From the NCBI GenBank assembly GCA_015099395.1, contig AP024096.1, positions 4,774,001 through 4,838,000 on the forward strand: a stretch of DNA of 64,000 bases. Reading direction: 5' to 3'. The translations under genes were made by a program, and so were the position numbers. The notes under the pieces are model-generated. The model was not told where the DNA came from. It ran no database searches and was given only the letters and a program-made list of their open reading frames with translations. Of the stretch, positions 1-8,912 are shown in pieces. This DNA is from Ktedonobacteria bacterium brp13 (GTDB lineage Bacteria > Chloroflexota > Ktedonobacteria > Ktedonobacterales > Ktedonobacteraceae). How positions within the stretch are numbered: position 1 is the stretch's first letter; each line of letters starts with the position of its first letter.

Positions 1-954
1 GGGTGGGGCAAGATACAGGAGTCGATGACTAAAACCCTCCGCAAGCAGGGCATCGACGCCGCCGCCGCCGATGAGCTCGCACTGATCCCAGGTATGGATG
101 AGATCGTCAGCCTGATTAACATTTATCGCAATGCCCGGGATGGTGACTTTGATACCGTCATTATCGATGCCGCACCTACCGGCGAGACAGTGCGCCTGCT
201 GAGCATGCCCGATACGTTCCAGTGGTACGCACAACGACTGATGAAGATGCAGAGCGGCCCACTGAACCTCGCACGCCCACTGATCAAAGCTTTTTTTCCT
301 GCAACCGAGATCCTGGATGCAGTGAATGCTCTCAGCGAGCGCGTCAAGACCTTACGCGAGGTGCTCAGCGATCCCGAGGTCAGTTCGTATCGCCCGGTCG
401 TTAACCCTGAACGTATGGTGATTAAAGAGGCTCTGCGCGCTGAAACCTACCTGGCGCTCTTTAACTATCCCATCGACGGCGTGATCTGTAACCGAGTCAT
501 CCCGGCCGCCGACTACCAGGATGCCTTCATGCAGGATATGTACCGCACGCAGGAGAAGCAGCGCCAACGTATTCACCAGACGTTTGCACCCCTACCGATC
601 TGGGAGGCTCCCTATCGCTCACGCGAGATCCTGGGCATCGACCAGTTAAATGGACTGGCAAACACGATCTTTGGTGAACAAGATCCTACCCAAATCTTTT
701 ATCGGGGAGCGATCCAGGAGATCGTCCGCTCAGGCGATAGCTATATCCTGCGCCTCCCACTGCCCCATGTAGAGATGAACAAGGTCCTGATGAGCAAGAA
801 AGGCGACGAGATGGTAATCGAGATAGGTAACTTCAAACGCGACATCACGCTGCCTGCTATGCTTGCCAGCCAGGAGGCTACTGTTGCGAAATTCGTTAAC
901 GGCTCTCTGGAGATCCACTTTAACGCTTCCGCTGAAGCCGATAAATCTGCTTAA
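1..954 (+). CDS. ArsA/GET3-family ATPase, C-terminal part (5' end outside window)
   Basis: The reading frame is already open at base 1, so the gene starts to the left and lacks its N-terminal P-loop here. The first ATG inside the window is at 25. The visible part has the family's FDTVIIDAAPTGETVRLLSMP block, which corresponds to the DTAPTGHTLRLL segment of ArsA/Get3 ATPases, and a C-terminal beta-rich domain of about 80 residues (IQEIVRSGDSYILRLPLP onward) typical of bacterial ArsA-like proteins. These are cytosolic MinD/ParA-like ATPases. Bacterial members without an arsenite pump gene nearby have no settled role, and no arsenic genes are visible. Family assignment is firm; the substrate is unknown. 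Confidence 0.85.
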   Translation, partial: GWGKIQESMTKTLRKQGIDAAAADELALIPGMDEIVSLINIYRNARDGDFDTVIIDAAPTGETVRLLSMPDTFQWYAQRLMKMQSGPLNLARPLIKAFFPATEILDAVNALSERVKTLREVLSDPEVSSYRPVVNPERMVIKEALRAETYLALFNYPIDGVICNRVIPAADYQDAFMQDMYRTQEKQRQRIHQTFAPLPIWEAPYRSREILGIDQLNGLANTIFGEQDPTQIFYRGAIQEIVRSGDSYILRLPLPHVEMNKVLMSKKGDEMVIEIGNFKRDITLPAMLASQEATVAKFVNGSLEIHFNASAEADKSA

Positions 955-980
955 ACAGCTTTTTCAGGACAGCCAACCCA

Positions 981-1023
981 CAGAGGAGAGGGGCGTACTG
1001 TACCAGTACACTCTTCTCCCCTG
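981..1023. other. Long hairpin after the ArsA-like gene
   Basis: Two arms of about 20 bp pair with only two mismatches around a 3-base loop (TAC). The inner stem GTACTG/CAGTAC is perfect. It begins 27 bp after the stop codon. No U-tract follows, so it is not a standard intrinsic terminator, but it could end or protect the upstream transcript. Confidence 0.5.
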
Positions 1024-1039
1024 GAGCGTCTTATAATGG

Positions 1040-1500
1040 GGCGTCTTCCTCGTAGTCTACCTCAGTCAGGAACCCTGTCCCCTAAACGGGATGGGCTTGT
1101 AGAGATGGGGTGGTTTCTGCCCGTCTTCTCTGCAAGCTTACCTGACCAGTCCCAGCCAGGACTGTTCCTTGCATGCCCCTTGGGGCGGGAAACGGTTATC
1201 GGGCTACGATAGCGGCAATGTTCAAGAACGTACCAATGCGTGCATGCCAGCGCATTGCTCTATAACTTCTGAGTTAACCAGGTCTACGAGGGTTAAGCCA
1301 GTGCTCAGGAGACGTGCAGACCGCTATCATCGACGAGGCACACATTACTTTGTGCGGAAAAGGGGGCCAGCCATCTCTGGCATTGAAGGACAGACCGCAC
1401 TTCTGTTCTTCCCCCGCAAGGGGACGGCTTGAAACATTGTGCGTCTGCGGACGCCTTTCTTTCCTCCCATAGCCTGAAGGCGTATGGGTCCCCAGAAAGG
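1040..1500 (+). ncRNA. Candidate large structured RNA (possibly standalone omega/HEARO-type RNA)
   Basis: This 460-base stretch between two genes has no convincing protein but pairs with itself densely. Perfect or near-perfect stems include 1095-1105 with 1127-1137, 1147-1152 with 1159-1164, 1175-1178 with 1183-1186, 1208-1215 with 1321-1328 (closing a multibranch), 1234-1240 with 1251-1257, 1269-1279 with 1291-1308, 1338-1342 with 1351-1355, 1366-1370 with 1377-1381, 1412-1415 with 1420-1423 around a GCAA tetraloop, 1441-1445 with 1450-1454, and 1454-1460 with 1494-1500. A TATAAT lies at 1032-1037 without a good -35. I do not see RNase P, tmRNA, SRP or known riboswitch core motifs. Ktedonobacteria are known for many standalone HEARO/omega RNAs (IscB guides), so that is my leading guess. 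Strand is inferred. Confidence 0.5.
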
Positions 1501-1699
1501 ATTTCTTATGGGTGTCTGTTTTAGCGTAGAATGATACCTCTGGTACTTGACACCTGTTCCAATTACCCTCTATTATGAACGCTGATATACAAATTATTAC
1601 CCCTATATTGAAAATCCGGGAGCGGATCTTGCCCTCCTTCATTAGCAGCGTAATAAGATATGCAGGGGAGAGCATTGTGCTCTTCAGCCATCGGAAATT

Positions 1700-4504
1700 A
1701 TGTATAATAAAAATATACCGCAGACAACATCGACGACACTACAACAACAGATAGCATCCCTGACATCCTGTATTGAGCGCGCGCGGAAGGTGTTACAACA
1801 CGAGCAGCGCACCAACCACCAGGATCAGGCGATTAAGCCAGGGGGAGTAGAGGCGTTCACCAGAAACTGGTGTGCCGAGGTCAATGCTATCTGCCAGTCG
1901 GCAGGGCTTGATCCAGCCCCTCTGCAACATTTTGCAGACCACTTGAAAGACTATCATCAACGCGATCCCATGCAGCGCGCAACGAATCTACGCGCCGCTC
2001 TGGCTACCCTGAACGATCTCGCTGCGATCAAACAGGAGCTTGCACAGCCTCAGGAGCATACCCTCTCCGCACATGCTCCACACGTTCCTCACTCTTCACA
2101 GGTCACACCACCTCGTGTTGCAGCCGCTGGGATTGATACTCCAGGCAAGCGCAGCAGTACGCCGACCAGATTTCCGGCAGCGAAAGAGCCCGCACCCAGG
2201 GTTGCATCCACGCCTGCATCAACATCTGCGAGTACACCCAGATATAAGAAAAGTATCGAAGAATTAAAAGAGGATATCCCGCCGGCGATCCCTAATCCGA
2301 TCCAGCTTGAGGCCGGTATGACTCCAGGCCACACCTCGCTGACCCTGCTGAGCGCAGACATCACAGCGGTCCCTGGTGTAGGACCTACGGCGGCCAACAA
2401 ACTGCGCTCGCTCGGAGTGCGGACTGTACGCGATCTGCTGTACTACTTCCCACGTGAACATCGTGACTATAGCAGGTTAGAGAAGATCGCTCATGTCCCT
2501 TACAATGAGCTCACAACGACAATGGGACTGGTCTGGGAGGCCAAGACACTACGAACCCAGAATGGACGCTCACGCACAACTGCGAAGATCTCAGACGAAT
2601 CTGGCTCACTGAATGTGACCTGGTTCAACCAGCCATATCTACTGAAACAGCTGCAGAATGCGCAGGGCAACTATATTGTGGTCACGGGCATCAAGCAGCG
2701 CTTCGGCAACCGTGTCGACTTCAATGTACGGAGCCATGAGCTCCCGGAGCAAGGTGATCTGTTAAACACAGGACGCATGGTCCCGATCTATCCGTTGACA
2801 GAAGGGCTGCACGCCAAGTCGCTACGACGCTTCACCAAGTACGTGGTCGATCGCTACGCAACAATGGTCCCCGATCATCTGCCGCCTACTGTAATCGAGA
2901 TGGGACACTTAATGCCACTCCCGACGGCGATCACTCAGTATCATTATCCGGACAACGAAGAGCAACGTGCGACTGCCCAGCGCCGACTGGCCTTCGATGA
3001 GCTCTTCGCTATGCAGCTTGGCATGCAGGAGAGACGCAGCCGCTGGAAGCACGAAGGTCCACATGGACGCGCCTTCAATCTCTACCACGACCGCATCTTT
3101 CTGACACCACCTGAACCGAACATGATCTTCGACCATGAGCAACCAGCCAGTCTCGTACCGGCACTGACCAGTTCGACGCTCTGGTCGGTCATCGAGAACG
3201 ATCAGCCGCTAGAAGGGACACTCCCTTTCACCTTCACACCCGCACAGCACCGTGTCATCCGCGAGATCTTCGGTGATCTCGCGAAGACAGAGCCGATGAG
3301 TCGCCTGCTACAGGGTGACGTCGGTGCTGGTAAGACCGCGGTCGCCGCAGCCTGCCTGCTGATGGCCGCGCTCAATGGCTATCAGGGAGCGATCATGGCT
3401 CCGACCGAACTGCTGGCAGAGCAACACGCCCGCAGTATCAGCAAGATGCTAGAACCCTTCGGTATCCATACCGTATTGCTGACCGGTAGCCAGAGGCAGC
3501 GCGAGCGCCAGCAGGCCCGCATCTCCCTGGAAAGCGGTGAGGCCGCAGTCGCCATCGGTACACACGCGTTGATTCAGGACGACGTTATCTTCCGCAGCCT
3601 GGGACTGGTCATCATCGATGAGCAGCATCGCTTCGGCGTCGAGCAGCGTGACGCCCTGCGCCAGAAGGGTCTCCATCCACATATGCTGGTCATGACTGCT
3701 ACGCCGATCCCACGCACGCTCTCGCTCACACTCTATGGCGATCTGGACATCTCGATCATCGACCAACTCCCACCGGGCCGTATCAAGATCATCACCCGCT
3801 GGCGTACTGGCACACGCAGGAACGAAGCCTATACCAAGGTGTTGGAACAGGTACTGGAAGGACGGCAGGCCTTTATCATCTGCCCACTGATCGAAGAGTC
3901 CGATTCGTTGGCTGCGAAAGCCGCAGTCACAGAATACGAACGACTACGGCGTGAGGTCTTCCCAAACCAGCGCCTCGGCCTCCTGCACGGCGGGATGAAG
4001 GCCGCTGAAAAAGATCAGATCATGAACAGTTTCCGCAATCATGAGCTCGACATCCTGGTTGCCACCTCGGTCATCGAGGTCGGCATCGATATCCCGAATG
4101 CCAGCGTCATGGTCATCGAGGATGCCGATCGCTTCGGCCTCTCGCAGCTGCATCAGTTTCGCGGACGCGTCGGACGTGGCAAGCACCAATCCTACTGCTA
4201 CGTACTCAGCGCCGATGCCAGCGTACAGGCCCAGGAGCGGCTCGGAGTCTTTCAGGAGACCGACGACGGCTTTAAGCTCTCCGAAGAGGACCTGCGTCTA
4301 CGTGGTCCAGGCGACTTCATCGGCATACGGCAGAGCGGCATGCCAGAGATGCGCATCGCCAGCCTCAGCGATACTGTGCTTATCGAGCAGGCCCGCGCCA
4401 TTGCCGAACGGCTCTGGCAGAGTGATCCCTACCTGCGTAAGCCAGAACACAGTCTGCTACGTGAACGCATGCATCTCTTCTGGCAAAACATGATGGCAAA
4501 TTAG
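1700..4504 (+). CDS. recG: ATP-dependent DNA helicase RecG
   Basis: RecG is a superfamily 2 branch-migrating helicase that remodels stalled forks and Holliday junctions. The 934-residue product has a proline-rich linker (about 125-190), an HhH-like VPGVGPTAANKLRSLGV segment and wedge/OB domain (about 215-400), Walker A GDVGAGKT at 539-546, DEQH box at 640-643 followed by the RecG-specific RFGVEQR, the MTATPIPRTL motif, and C-terminal HQFRGRVGRG. It is longer than E. coli RecG because of an extra ~210-residue N-terminal extension, which is common in Chloroflexota and similar phyla. The ATG start at 1700 has only a weak ribosome site. It stands alone between the structured region and ackA. Confidence 0.97.
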   Translation: MYNKNIPQTTSTTLQQQIASLTSCIERARKVLQHEQRTNHQDQAIKPGGVEAFTRNWCAEVNAICQSAGLDPAPLQHFADHLKDYHQRDPMQRATNLRAALATLNDLAAIKQELAQPQEHTLSAHAPHVPHSSQVTPPRVAAAGIDTPGKRSSTPTRFPAAKEPAPRVASTPASTSASTPRYKKSIEELKEDIPPAIPNPIQLEAGMTPGHTSLTLLSADITAVPGVGPTAANKLRSLGVRTVRDLLYYFPREHRDYSRLEKIAHVPYNELTTTMGLVWEAKTLRTQNGRSRTTAKISDESGSLNVTWFNQPYLLKQLQNAQGNYIVVTGIKQRFGNRVDFNVRSHELPEQGDLLNTGRMVPIYPLTEGLHAKSLRRFTKYVVDRYATMVPDHLPPTVIEMGHLMPLPTAITQYHYPDNEEQRATAQRRLAFDELFAMQLGMQERRSRWKHEGPHGRAFNLYHDRIFLTPPEPNMIFDHEQPASLVPALTSSTLWSVIENDQPLEGTLPFTFTPAQHRVIREIFGDLAKTEPMSRLLQGDVGAGKTAVAAACLLMAALNGYQGAIMAPTELLAEQHARSISKMLEPFGIHTVLLTGSQRQRERQQARISLESGEAAVAIGTHALIQDDVIFRSLGLVIIDEQHRFGVEQRDALRQKGLHPHMLVMTATPIPRTLSLTLYGDLDISIIDQLPPGRIKIITRWRTGTRRNEAYTKVLEQVLEGRQAFIICPLIEESDSLAAKAAVTEYERLRREVFPNQRLGLLHGGMKAAEKDQIMNSFRNHELDILVATSVIEVGIDIPNASVMVIEDADRFGLSQLHQFRGRVGRGKHQSYCYVLSADASVQAQERLGVFQETDDGFKLSEEDLRLRGPGDFIGIRQSGMPEMRIASLSDTVLIEQARAIAERLWQSDPYLRKPEHSLLRERMHLFWQNMMAN

Positions 4505-4595
4505 TGAACTAATACAGAAACCTGTATTCACAGCGATTTGGCGATATTATTAAGGCACCGGGAACTTACTTCATCCTTGTCACGGTCACCCTGAC

Positions 4596-4623
4596 TTGAA
4601 ACGTGCTACACTTGAATTATAGT
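4596..4623 (+). promoter_or_regulatory. Putative sigma-A promoter of ackA
   Basis: TTGAAA at 4596-4601 and TATAGT at 4618-4623 are separated by 16 bp and lie about 55 bp before the ackA start, after recG has ended. Confidence 0.5.
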
Positions 4624-4676
4624 AATGTACACACCGTCTGGGTCATCTCATTAAGACATTGGGAGACATGCCATAT

Positions 4677-5891
4677 ATGAAAATTCTTATCTTCAACGCA
4701 GGTTCCAGCACCCATAAAAGCAGTCTTTATGATATCGGGCAGACATTACCGCAAGAACCACCAGCCCCACTCTGGGAAGCAGCCGCGGACTGGGGCCAGA
4801 ACCAGGGTCAGACCGAGCTCAAAGTCAAGGCTAACGGTAAGACCATCAAAACGCAATTAAAGACCGATGATCGCGAAGAGGTTATCAAAGAGCTGCTCCA
4901 GACGCTCTGGACCGGCGAGACCAGAGTCATCGAGAACCTGGACGCGGTAGCAGTCGTTGGTCACCGTGTTGTGCATGGTGGACCTGACTTCCGTCAGAGC
5001 ATTCTCCTGGACGACGACTCAATCAAGAAGATCCGCGAACTAGCCGTCTTTGCTCCTTTGCACAATAGCGCTAACGCCGCTGGTATAGAGGTAATCCGTA
5101 AGCTGAAGAACGATATGCCACAGGTAGCAGTTTTTGATACCGCCTTCCATAGCACTATCCCACGCAAGGTTGCGACCTATCCAGGACCCGCCAGCTGGTG
5201 GGACGAGGGCATCCGCCGCTATGGCTTCCACGGGACCAGCCATCGTTACTGCTCAAGGAAGAGCGCCGAGATAGTGGGACGCGACGTGCAGGGTCTGCGA
5301 CTCGTCAATTGTCATCTCGGGAATGGGAGCTCCCTGGCTGCGATCCGTGATGGCAAGAGCGTCGATACCACCATGGGTTTCACCCCACTCGAAGGCTTGA
5401 TGATGGGTACACGCTCAGGTACCGTCGATCCTAGCATCCTGATCTATCTCCAACGTGAAAAGGGCTATGATGCCCATATACTCGACAATATGCTCAATAA
5501 ACAATCAGGCCTACTAGGGATCTCAGGTATCTCCGGTGACATGCGCACGATACACGCAGCCGAAGACAAAGGCAATCCTAACGCGATACTGGCCCTCGAT
5601 ATGCTTGTCTACCGCCTGCGCTACTTCATCGCCGCAATGGTCGCCTCACTTGAAGGCATCGACGTCCTCACCTTCACTGGCGGTATCGGCGAAAACGACG
5701 CCAGCGTCCGTCAGCGAGTCTGTGCAGGGCTCAGCTACCTCGGCATCCAGATCGACGAAAAGCTCAACGCAAGCTCCCCACAGGATCGCGATATCTCAAC
5801 TCCGGACTCCAAAGTTCGTGTCCTCATCGTCCACACCCAGGAAGATTGGGAGATCACCCGCGACTGCTATACTATTATGCAAAAAAAGTAA
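4677..5891 (+). CDS. ackA: Acetate kinase
   Basis: The enzyme interconverts acetate plus ATP with acetyl phosphate plus ADP in the cytosol. The product starts with the family signature MKILIFNAGSSTHKSSLYDI and contains DTTMGFTPLEGLMMGTRSG and FTGGIGEN, both diagnostic of acetate/butyrate kinases. Length is 404 residues, normal for AckA. An upstream TTG (4659) and ATG (4668) are in frame, but GGGAGA at 4661-4666 is best spaced for the ATG at 4677, which also gives the conserved N-terminus. No phosphotransacetylase gene is adjacent, so it is probably a single-gene unit. Propionate/butyrate kinase activity cannot be excluded from sequence. Confidence 0.95.
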   Translation: MKILIFNAGSSTHKSSLYDIGQTLPQEPPAPLWEAAADWGQNQGQTELKVKANGKTIKTQLKTDDREEVIKELLQTLWTGETRVIENLDAVAVVGHRVVHGGPDFRQSILLDDDSIKKIRELAVFAPLHNSANAAGIEVIRKLKNDMPQVAVFDTAFHSTIPRKVATYPGPASWWDEGIRRYGFHGTSHRYCSRKSAEIVGRDVQGLRLVNCHLGNGSSLAAIRDGKSVDTTMGFTPLEGLMMGTRSGTVDPSILIYLQREKGYDAHILDNMLNKQSGLLGISGISGDMRTIHAAEDKGNPNAILALDMLVYRLRYFIAAMVASLEGIDVLTFTGGIGENDASVRQRVCAGLSYLGIQIDEKLNASSPQDRDISTPDSKVRVLIVHTQEDWEITRDCYTIMQKK

Positions 5892-5938
5892 ATACAGACA
5901 AATTACATTTTAGCTACTTCGCAGCTACTTTTATATGC

Positions 5939-5992
5939 ATCAGTGCTACCAATTCCAAGTACTTGTAGATGCTTGAAATTGGTAGCACTGAT
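5939..5992. repeat. 21-bp inverted repeat (hairpin) downstream of ackA
   Basis: Arms at 5939-5959 and 5972-5992 match with one mismatch around a 12-base loop. No T-tract follows on either strand, so it is not a classical terminator. The rest of the 340-bp gap between ackA and the next gene is AT-rich and shows nothing else. Confidence 0.6.
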
Positions 5993-6229
5993 AAAATAGA
6001 CTCGCTATAGTTCTCCACTCACATGCCGAATTTTATAAAGTATGGTTGCTTTTTCAGAACAATCCAGCTGACTTTCCCCTGCTACAAGAGCCAGATGTCC
6101 AGGATTGAAACTACAAGAGTTACTTATGCGTGCTCTTAGTAAGAGTAAAATACACGATCTACTTAAATTCAGATCGATATAAAACTATAGACTAGATTAC
6201 CTGCATAGTGATGGGCAAAAGGAGGGCAT

Positions 6230-7075
6230 ATGACTCGGTTACTTGATCACCGCGATACAGACAATACGAAAGATGCCGCACAGAATCTGGTTGAAGATGC
6301 AACCCAGGCGGCGAAAGATGCCGCCCAACTGGCCTACGCGAATACGAAAGATATCGCGCAGTCAACCTACGATTCACTGAAGACAAACTTCAATAAGACT
6401 CAAGCAGCGCTCGTGGCCGGTGGGGCTGCAGCCGCGACAGCAGCCAATGCAGTACTGCACGATAACCTGAAAGACAACAGCAAGCAGTTGAAAAAGGCTC
6501 AGCAGTTGAAAAAGGCTCAAAAGAACCTGAAGAAGAGCAGCTATTCTGTACAGGATAGCGCAAAAAGCCTATTAAACACTGGCTCTATCTTCGCTCAGGA
6601 CAAGCTTGCAAAAGGCAGTAGCTTCGCCCAGGATAAGCTTGCAAAAGGCAGTAGCTTCGCCCAGGATAAGCTTGCAAAGGGTAGTAACTATGCCCAGAGT
6701 ACCTGGAGTAAGAACGCCAAACAGGCCAGCAAGAACCTGAAAAAGGCGCAGAAGCAGGCCAATAAAAATTTGCAAAATCTGCAAGACTCTATCAACCCGG
6801 CAATCGAGAAGACACAGGATACCTTGAATAAGAGCTACAAACAGACGTCACGCAATATTAAACATGCCGCTGACAATGTCAAAGATGGCAGCGCTTCCCT
6901 CCAGAAGCAGTACGCTCACTATCAGCGCAAACGCGAGCGTGCAAAAACCACCTTCCGCATTGGCCTGGTCGCGGGCATCGTTGGAGCACTCTTGCTTACA
7001 CCAATAGCTGGAGCCGATGTACGTCAGCGTATCGGCGCGTTCTGGAATCAGTATCGTTCCTACCTCGGCCTCTAG
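6230..7075 (+). CDS. Repetitive Lys/Ala-rich protein with YtxH-like C-terminal anchor
   Basis: The 281-residue protein is rich in K, A, N, D and Q, with long amphipathic helix repeats resembling LEA or apolipoprotein-like stress proteins. Residues about 120-153 are three near-identical 11-mers (FAQDKLAKGSS). One hydrophobic helix near the C-terminus (GLVAGIVGALLLTPIAGADVR) followed by QRIGAFW resembles YtxH/general-stress anchors, so the bulk is probably a cytoplasmic coiled coil tethered to the membrane. The ATG at 6230 follows AAGGAGGG. It is a single gene ending at a strong terminator. Function is not known; a stress or envelope role is inference. Confidence 0.75.
   Translation: MTRLLDHRDTDNTKDAAQNLVEDATQAAKDAAQLAYANTKDIAQSTYDSLKTNFNKTQAALVAGGAAAATAANAVLHDNLKDNSKQLKKAQQLKKAQKNLKKSSYSVQDSAKSLLNTGSIFAQDKLAKGSSFAQDKLAKGSSFAQDKLAKGSNYAQSTWSKNAKQASKNLKKAQKQANKNLQNLQDSINPAIEKTQDTLNKSYKQTSRNIKHAADNVKDGSASLQKQYAHYQRKRERAKTTFRIGLVAGIVGALLLTPIAGADVRQRIGAFWNQYRSYLGL
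6590..6688 (+). repeat. Three tandem 33-bp repeats inside the Lys/Ala-rich gene
   Basis: Units at 6590-6622, 6623-6655 and 6656-6688 differ at only a few bases and encode the same 11-residue peptide, so they look recently duplicated and likely vary in number between strains. Confidence 0.85.
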
Positions 7076-7092
7076 TCGCATAGCAAGCAGAC

Positions 7093-7136
7093 AAAAAAGT
7101 GGGACGCCTCAATAGCGAGGAGTCCCACCTTTTTTT
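7093..7136. terminator. Bidirectional intrinsic terminator
   Basis: A GC-rich stem (GTGGGAC..GTCCCAC extended by CCTC/GAGG) is flanked by six A on the left and seven T on the right. It serves both the plus-strand gene ending at 7075 and the minus-strand phosphatase ending at 7174. Confidence 0.9.
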
Positions 7137-7173
7137 ACTTATGTAGCTGATTACTGGTTACTTTGATTCCTAA

Positions 7174-7884
7174 TCAGATACCTTGCACGAAGGGCGAAGT
7201 AGAGAAGTGAGCAACAATATCAGCGGGATCGTTATAGATGACAAGCGCATCTTTGAGATCCTCATCACTCCAACCACCAGAACGCAGGGCAACCGTCCTG
7301 ATACCTGCCTTCCCGGCTGCTTCAATATCATAGGCGGTATCACCCACCATAAGGAGATGCTCAAGTGGAATCTTGATACGGTCGACAGCGACCTTTATAA
7401 TGTCGTCGTCTGGCTTCGAACTTGGAACATCCTTTGAGGTAGTCGCGTTCTCAAAGAGATCTTTGGCGTGCTCATCGATTAACTTCAATAGCTCGTCAAG
7501 CTCATCCGGCTCGGCGGAGGTCGCAATGGCCATCTTTAAGCCTTGCCTACAGATGAGATGGAGCATCGTGAGCGCCTGGGGGAAAGGCTTGAGATGGGGC
7601 AGATACTGCTCTTTGAAGATAGCTTTCCGCCGCTCGCTGATACGCTTCCCCTCCTCGCTATTTTTCTCGATATGTAACGTCACCGGCAGTATCTTATCGC
7701 CACCCATCCCAATCAACGGGCGCACCCGCTCGAAAGGTACATCGTGACCCTGCTCTTTCATCGCGTGCACCCAGGCATGCGCATTGGCATCGTTACTATC
7801 GATCAGAGTGCCATCGACATCGAAAACGACACCATGTATAGCCGTATGCAGTCTCTTCTCCATACAAAATATCTCTTTCTTCAT
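7174..7884 (-). CDS. HAD-superfamily hydrolase, phosphoglycolate phosphatase-like
   Basis: A cytosolic HAD phosphatase of subclass I. Motif I is FDVDGTLID (nucleophile D22, acid D24), followed by a helical cap with the IGMGGDKILP substrate segment, motif II ATSAEPDEL, motif III lysine in SSKPDDD and motif IV GDTAYDIEAA. Length 236 residues is typical. The frame can be read upstream to 7926, but AGGGAAG before the ATG at 7884 and the family N-terminus favour this start. Likely substrates are small sugar phosphates or phosphoglycolate; neighbours do not narrow this. It converges on the terminator at 7093-7136. Confidence 0.88.
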   Translation of the reverse strand: MKKEIFCMEKRLHTAIHGVVFDVDGTLIDSNDANAHAWVHAMKEQGHDVPFERVRPLIGMGGDKILPVTLHIEKNSEEGKRISERRKAIFKEQYLPHLKPFPQALTMLHLICRQGLKMAIATSAEPDELDELLKLIDEHAKDLFENATTSKDVPSSKPDDDIIKVAVDRIKIPLEHLLMVGDTAYDIEAAGKAGIRTVALRSGGWSDEDLKDALVIYNDPADIVAHFSTSPFVQGI

Positions 7885-8012
7885 ACCAGCTTCCCTGGCG
7901 TTTCTTCTATACAACACGATTGCCAACGTATATATATAACACGTCTATAACACGTATAGTGTACAGAGAAGAGGGACGCTCATCATCAGAGTTTATCGAT
8001 GTCATCTGGAGC

Positions 8013-8714
8013 TCACCAGCACTCGCTGGCACGCATAGGAACATCCGGATTCGACGATGGCTCAGTCTGTTGCGTCCGTTGCGCCTGTTGCATCTGACGC
8101 GCCCTGGCCTGGGCACAGAGTATCTTGCGCAGTAGCACCTTCGCACGATAGAAATACGTCTTCGCAGTCGCTTCAGGCATCGCCAGAATACTACCGATCT
8201 CAGAAAAACTGAGCTGTGAAGAGTAGCGTAAGACGACGACCGAACGAAAACGCGGCGGCAGTAGTTCAATCGTCTGCTGGAGATATAATTGCAGATCATG
8301 CCGCTCCATCAGTTCTTCGGGCAGCGGACCAGGATCAGGAATGTCATGAATGATCGACGGCTCACCATCGCTGCCTTCGGTCTCTAGTTGCGAGAAATGA
8401 ATGGCATAGCGATGACGGCGGCGTAATTCATCGACACAACAATTGCGGGCAACTTGAAATAGCCAGGACTTAAATGGCTCGCCGGTCCCAAGTTTCGGCA
8501 GTGACAGGTAGAAACGTAAGAAGACCTGTTGCGAGACATCACAGGCCAGATCATAATCACATAGGAAGCGACAAATGAAATTGAAGAGAGGAGTATGATA
8601 CCGCTCAACCAGCAATTCAAAGGCGTCCTGGTCTCCTTTCAAGACCATCTGTGCAAGAACGGCATCCGAAGGTTCTGGTGGTGGTGACATTTTTCTATAT
8701 GTTTGAGTCTGCAC
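8013..8714 (-). CDS. ECF-type RNA polymerase sigma factor
   Basis: The sigma-70 region 2 block is clear (LLVERYHTPLFNFICRFLCDYDLACDVSQQVFLRFY, then FKSWLFQVARNCCVDELRRR) and so is region 4 (LPPRFRSVVVLRYSSQLSFSEIGSILAMPEATAKTYFYRAKVLLRKIL). Regions 1 and 3 are absent, as in ECF sigmas. GTG at 8714 is preceded by AGAGG at good spacing; the ATG at 8690 has no ribosome site. No anti-sigma gene is adjacent; a Rieske-domain membrane gene lies upstream on the same strand but over 240 bp away. The C-terminal tail is Gln-rich. The regulon is unknown. Confidence 0.92.
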   Translation of the reverse strand: MQTQTYRKMSPPPEPSDAVLAQMVLKGDQDAFELLVERYHTPLFNFICRFLCDYDLACDVSQQVFLRFYLSLPKLGTGEPFKSWLFQVARNCCVDELRRRHRYAIHFSQLETEGSDGEPSIIHDIPDPGPLPEELMERHDLQLYLQQTIELLPPRFRSVVVLRYSSQLSFSEIGSILAMPEATAKTYFYRAKVLLRKILCAQARARQMQQAQRTQQTEPSSNPDVPMRASECW

Positions 8715-8862
8715 GGCTAACCTCTGTGTCTCTGAGTCTACATATATGTTTTCCAGTCACACAAGTAATGAAAGAGCCTGAAGCTCCCCCTACAAGCATA
8801 TACTTCACAACTCAGAATTACAATGGATTTTACATGCAATAAAACCCTGCTATACAAATAAA

Positions 8863-8903
8863 GGGTAAGAATCTATCCTATAAATGAAGATAGATCCTTA
8901 CCC
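8863..8903. repeat. 15-bp inverted repeat (first of two)
   Basis: GGGTAAG...CTTACCC arms of 15 bp with one mismatch and an 11-base AT-rich loop. It lies between the Rieske gene and the sigma gene, immediately beside a second hairpin. Confidence 0.6.
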
Positions 8904-8912
8904 GCATGAATT

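Noticed and set aside
1169-1432. 87-residue open frame in the 1.0-1.5 kb gap, considered as a TnpB tail
   Set aside because: No zinc motif or RuvC block is present, and the dense stem pairing explains the sequence better than a protein.
1274-1675. 133-residue minus-strand open frame
   Set aside because: Composition is irregular, no ribosome site or family features, and it crosses the paired region.
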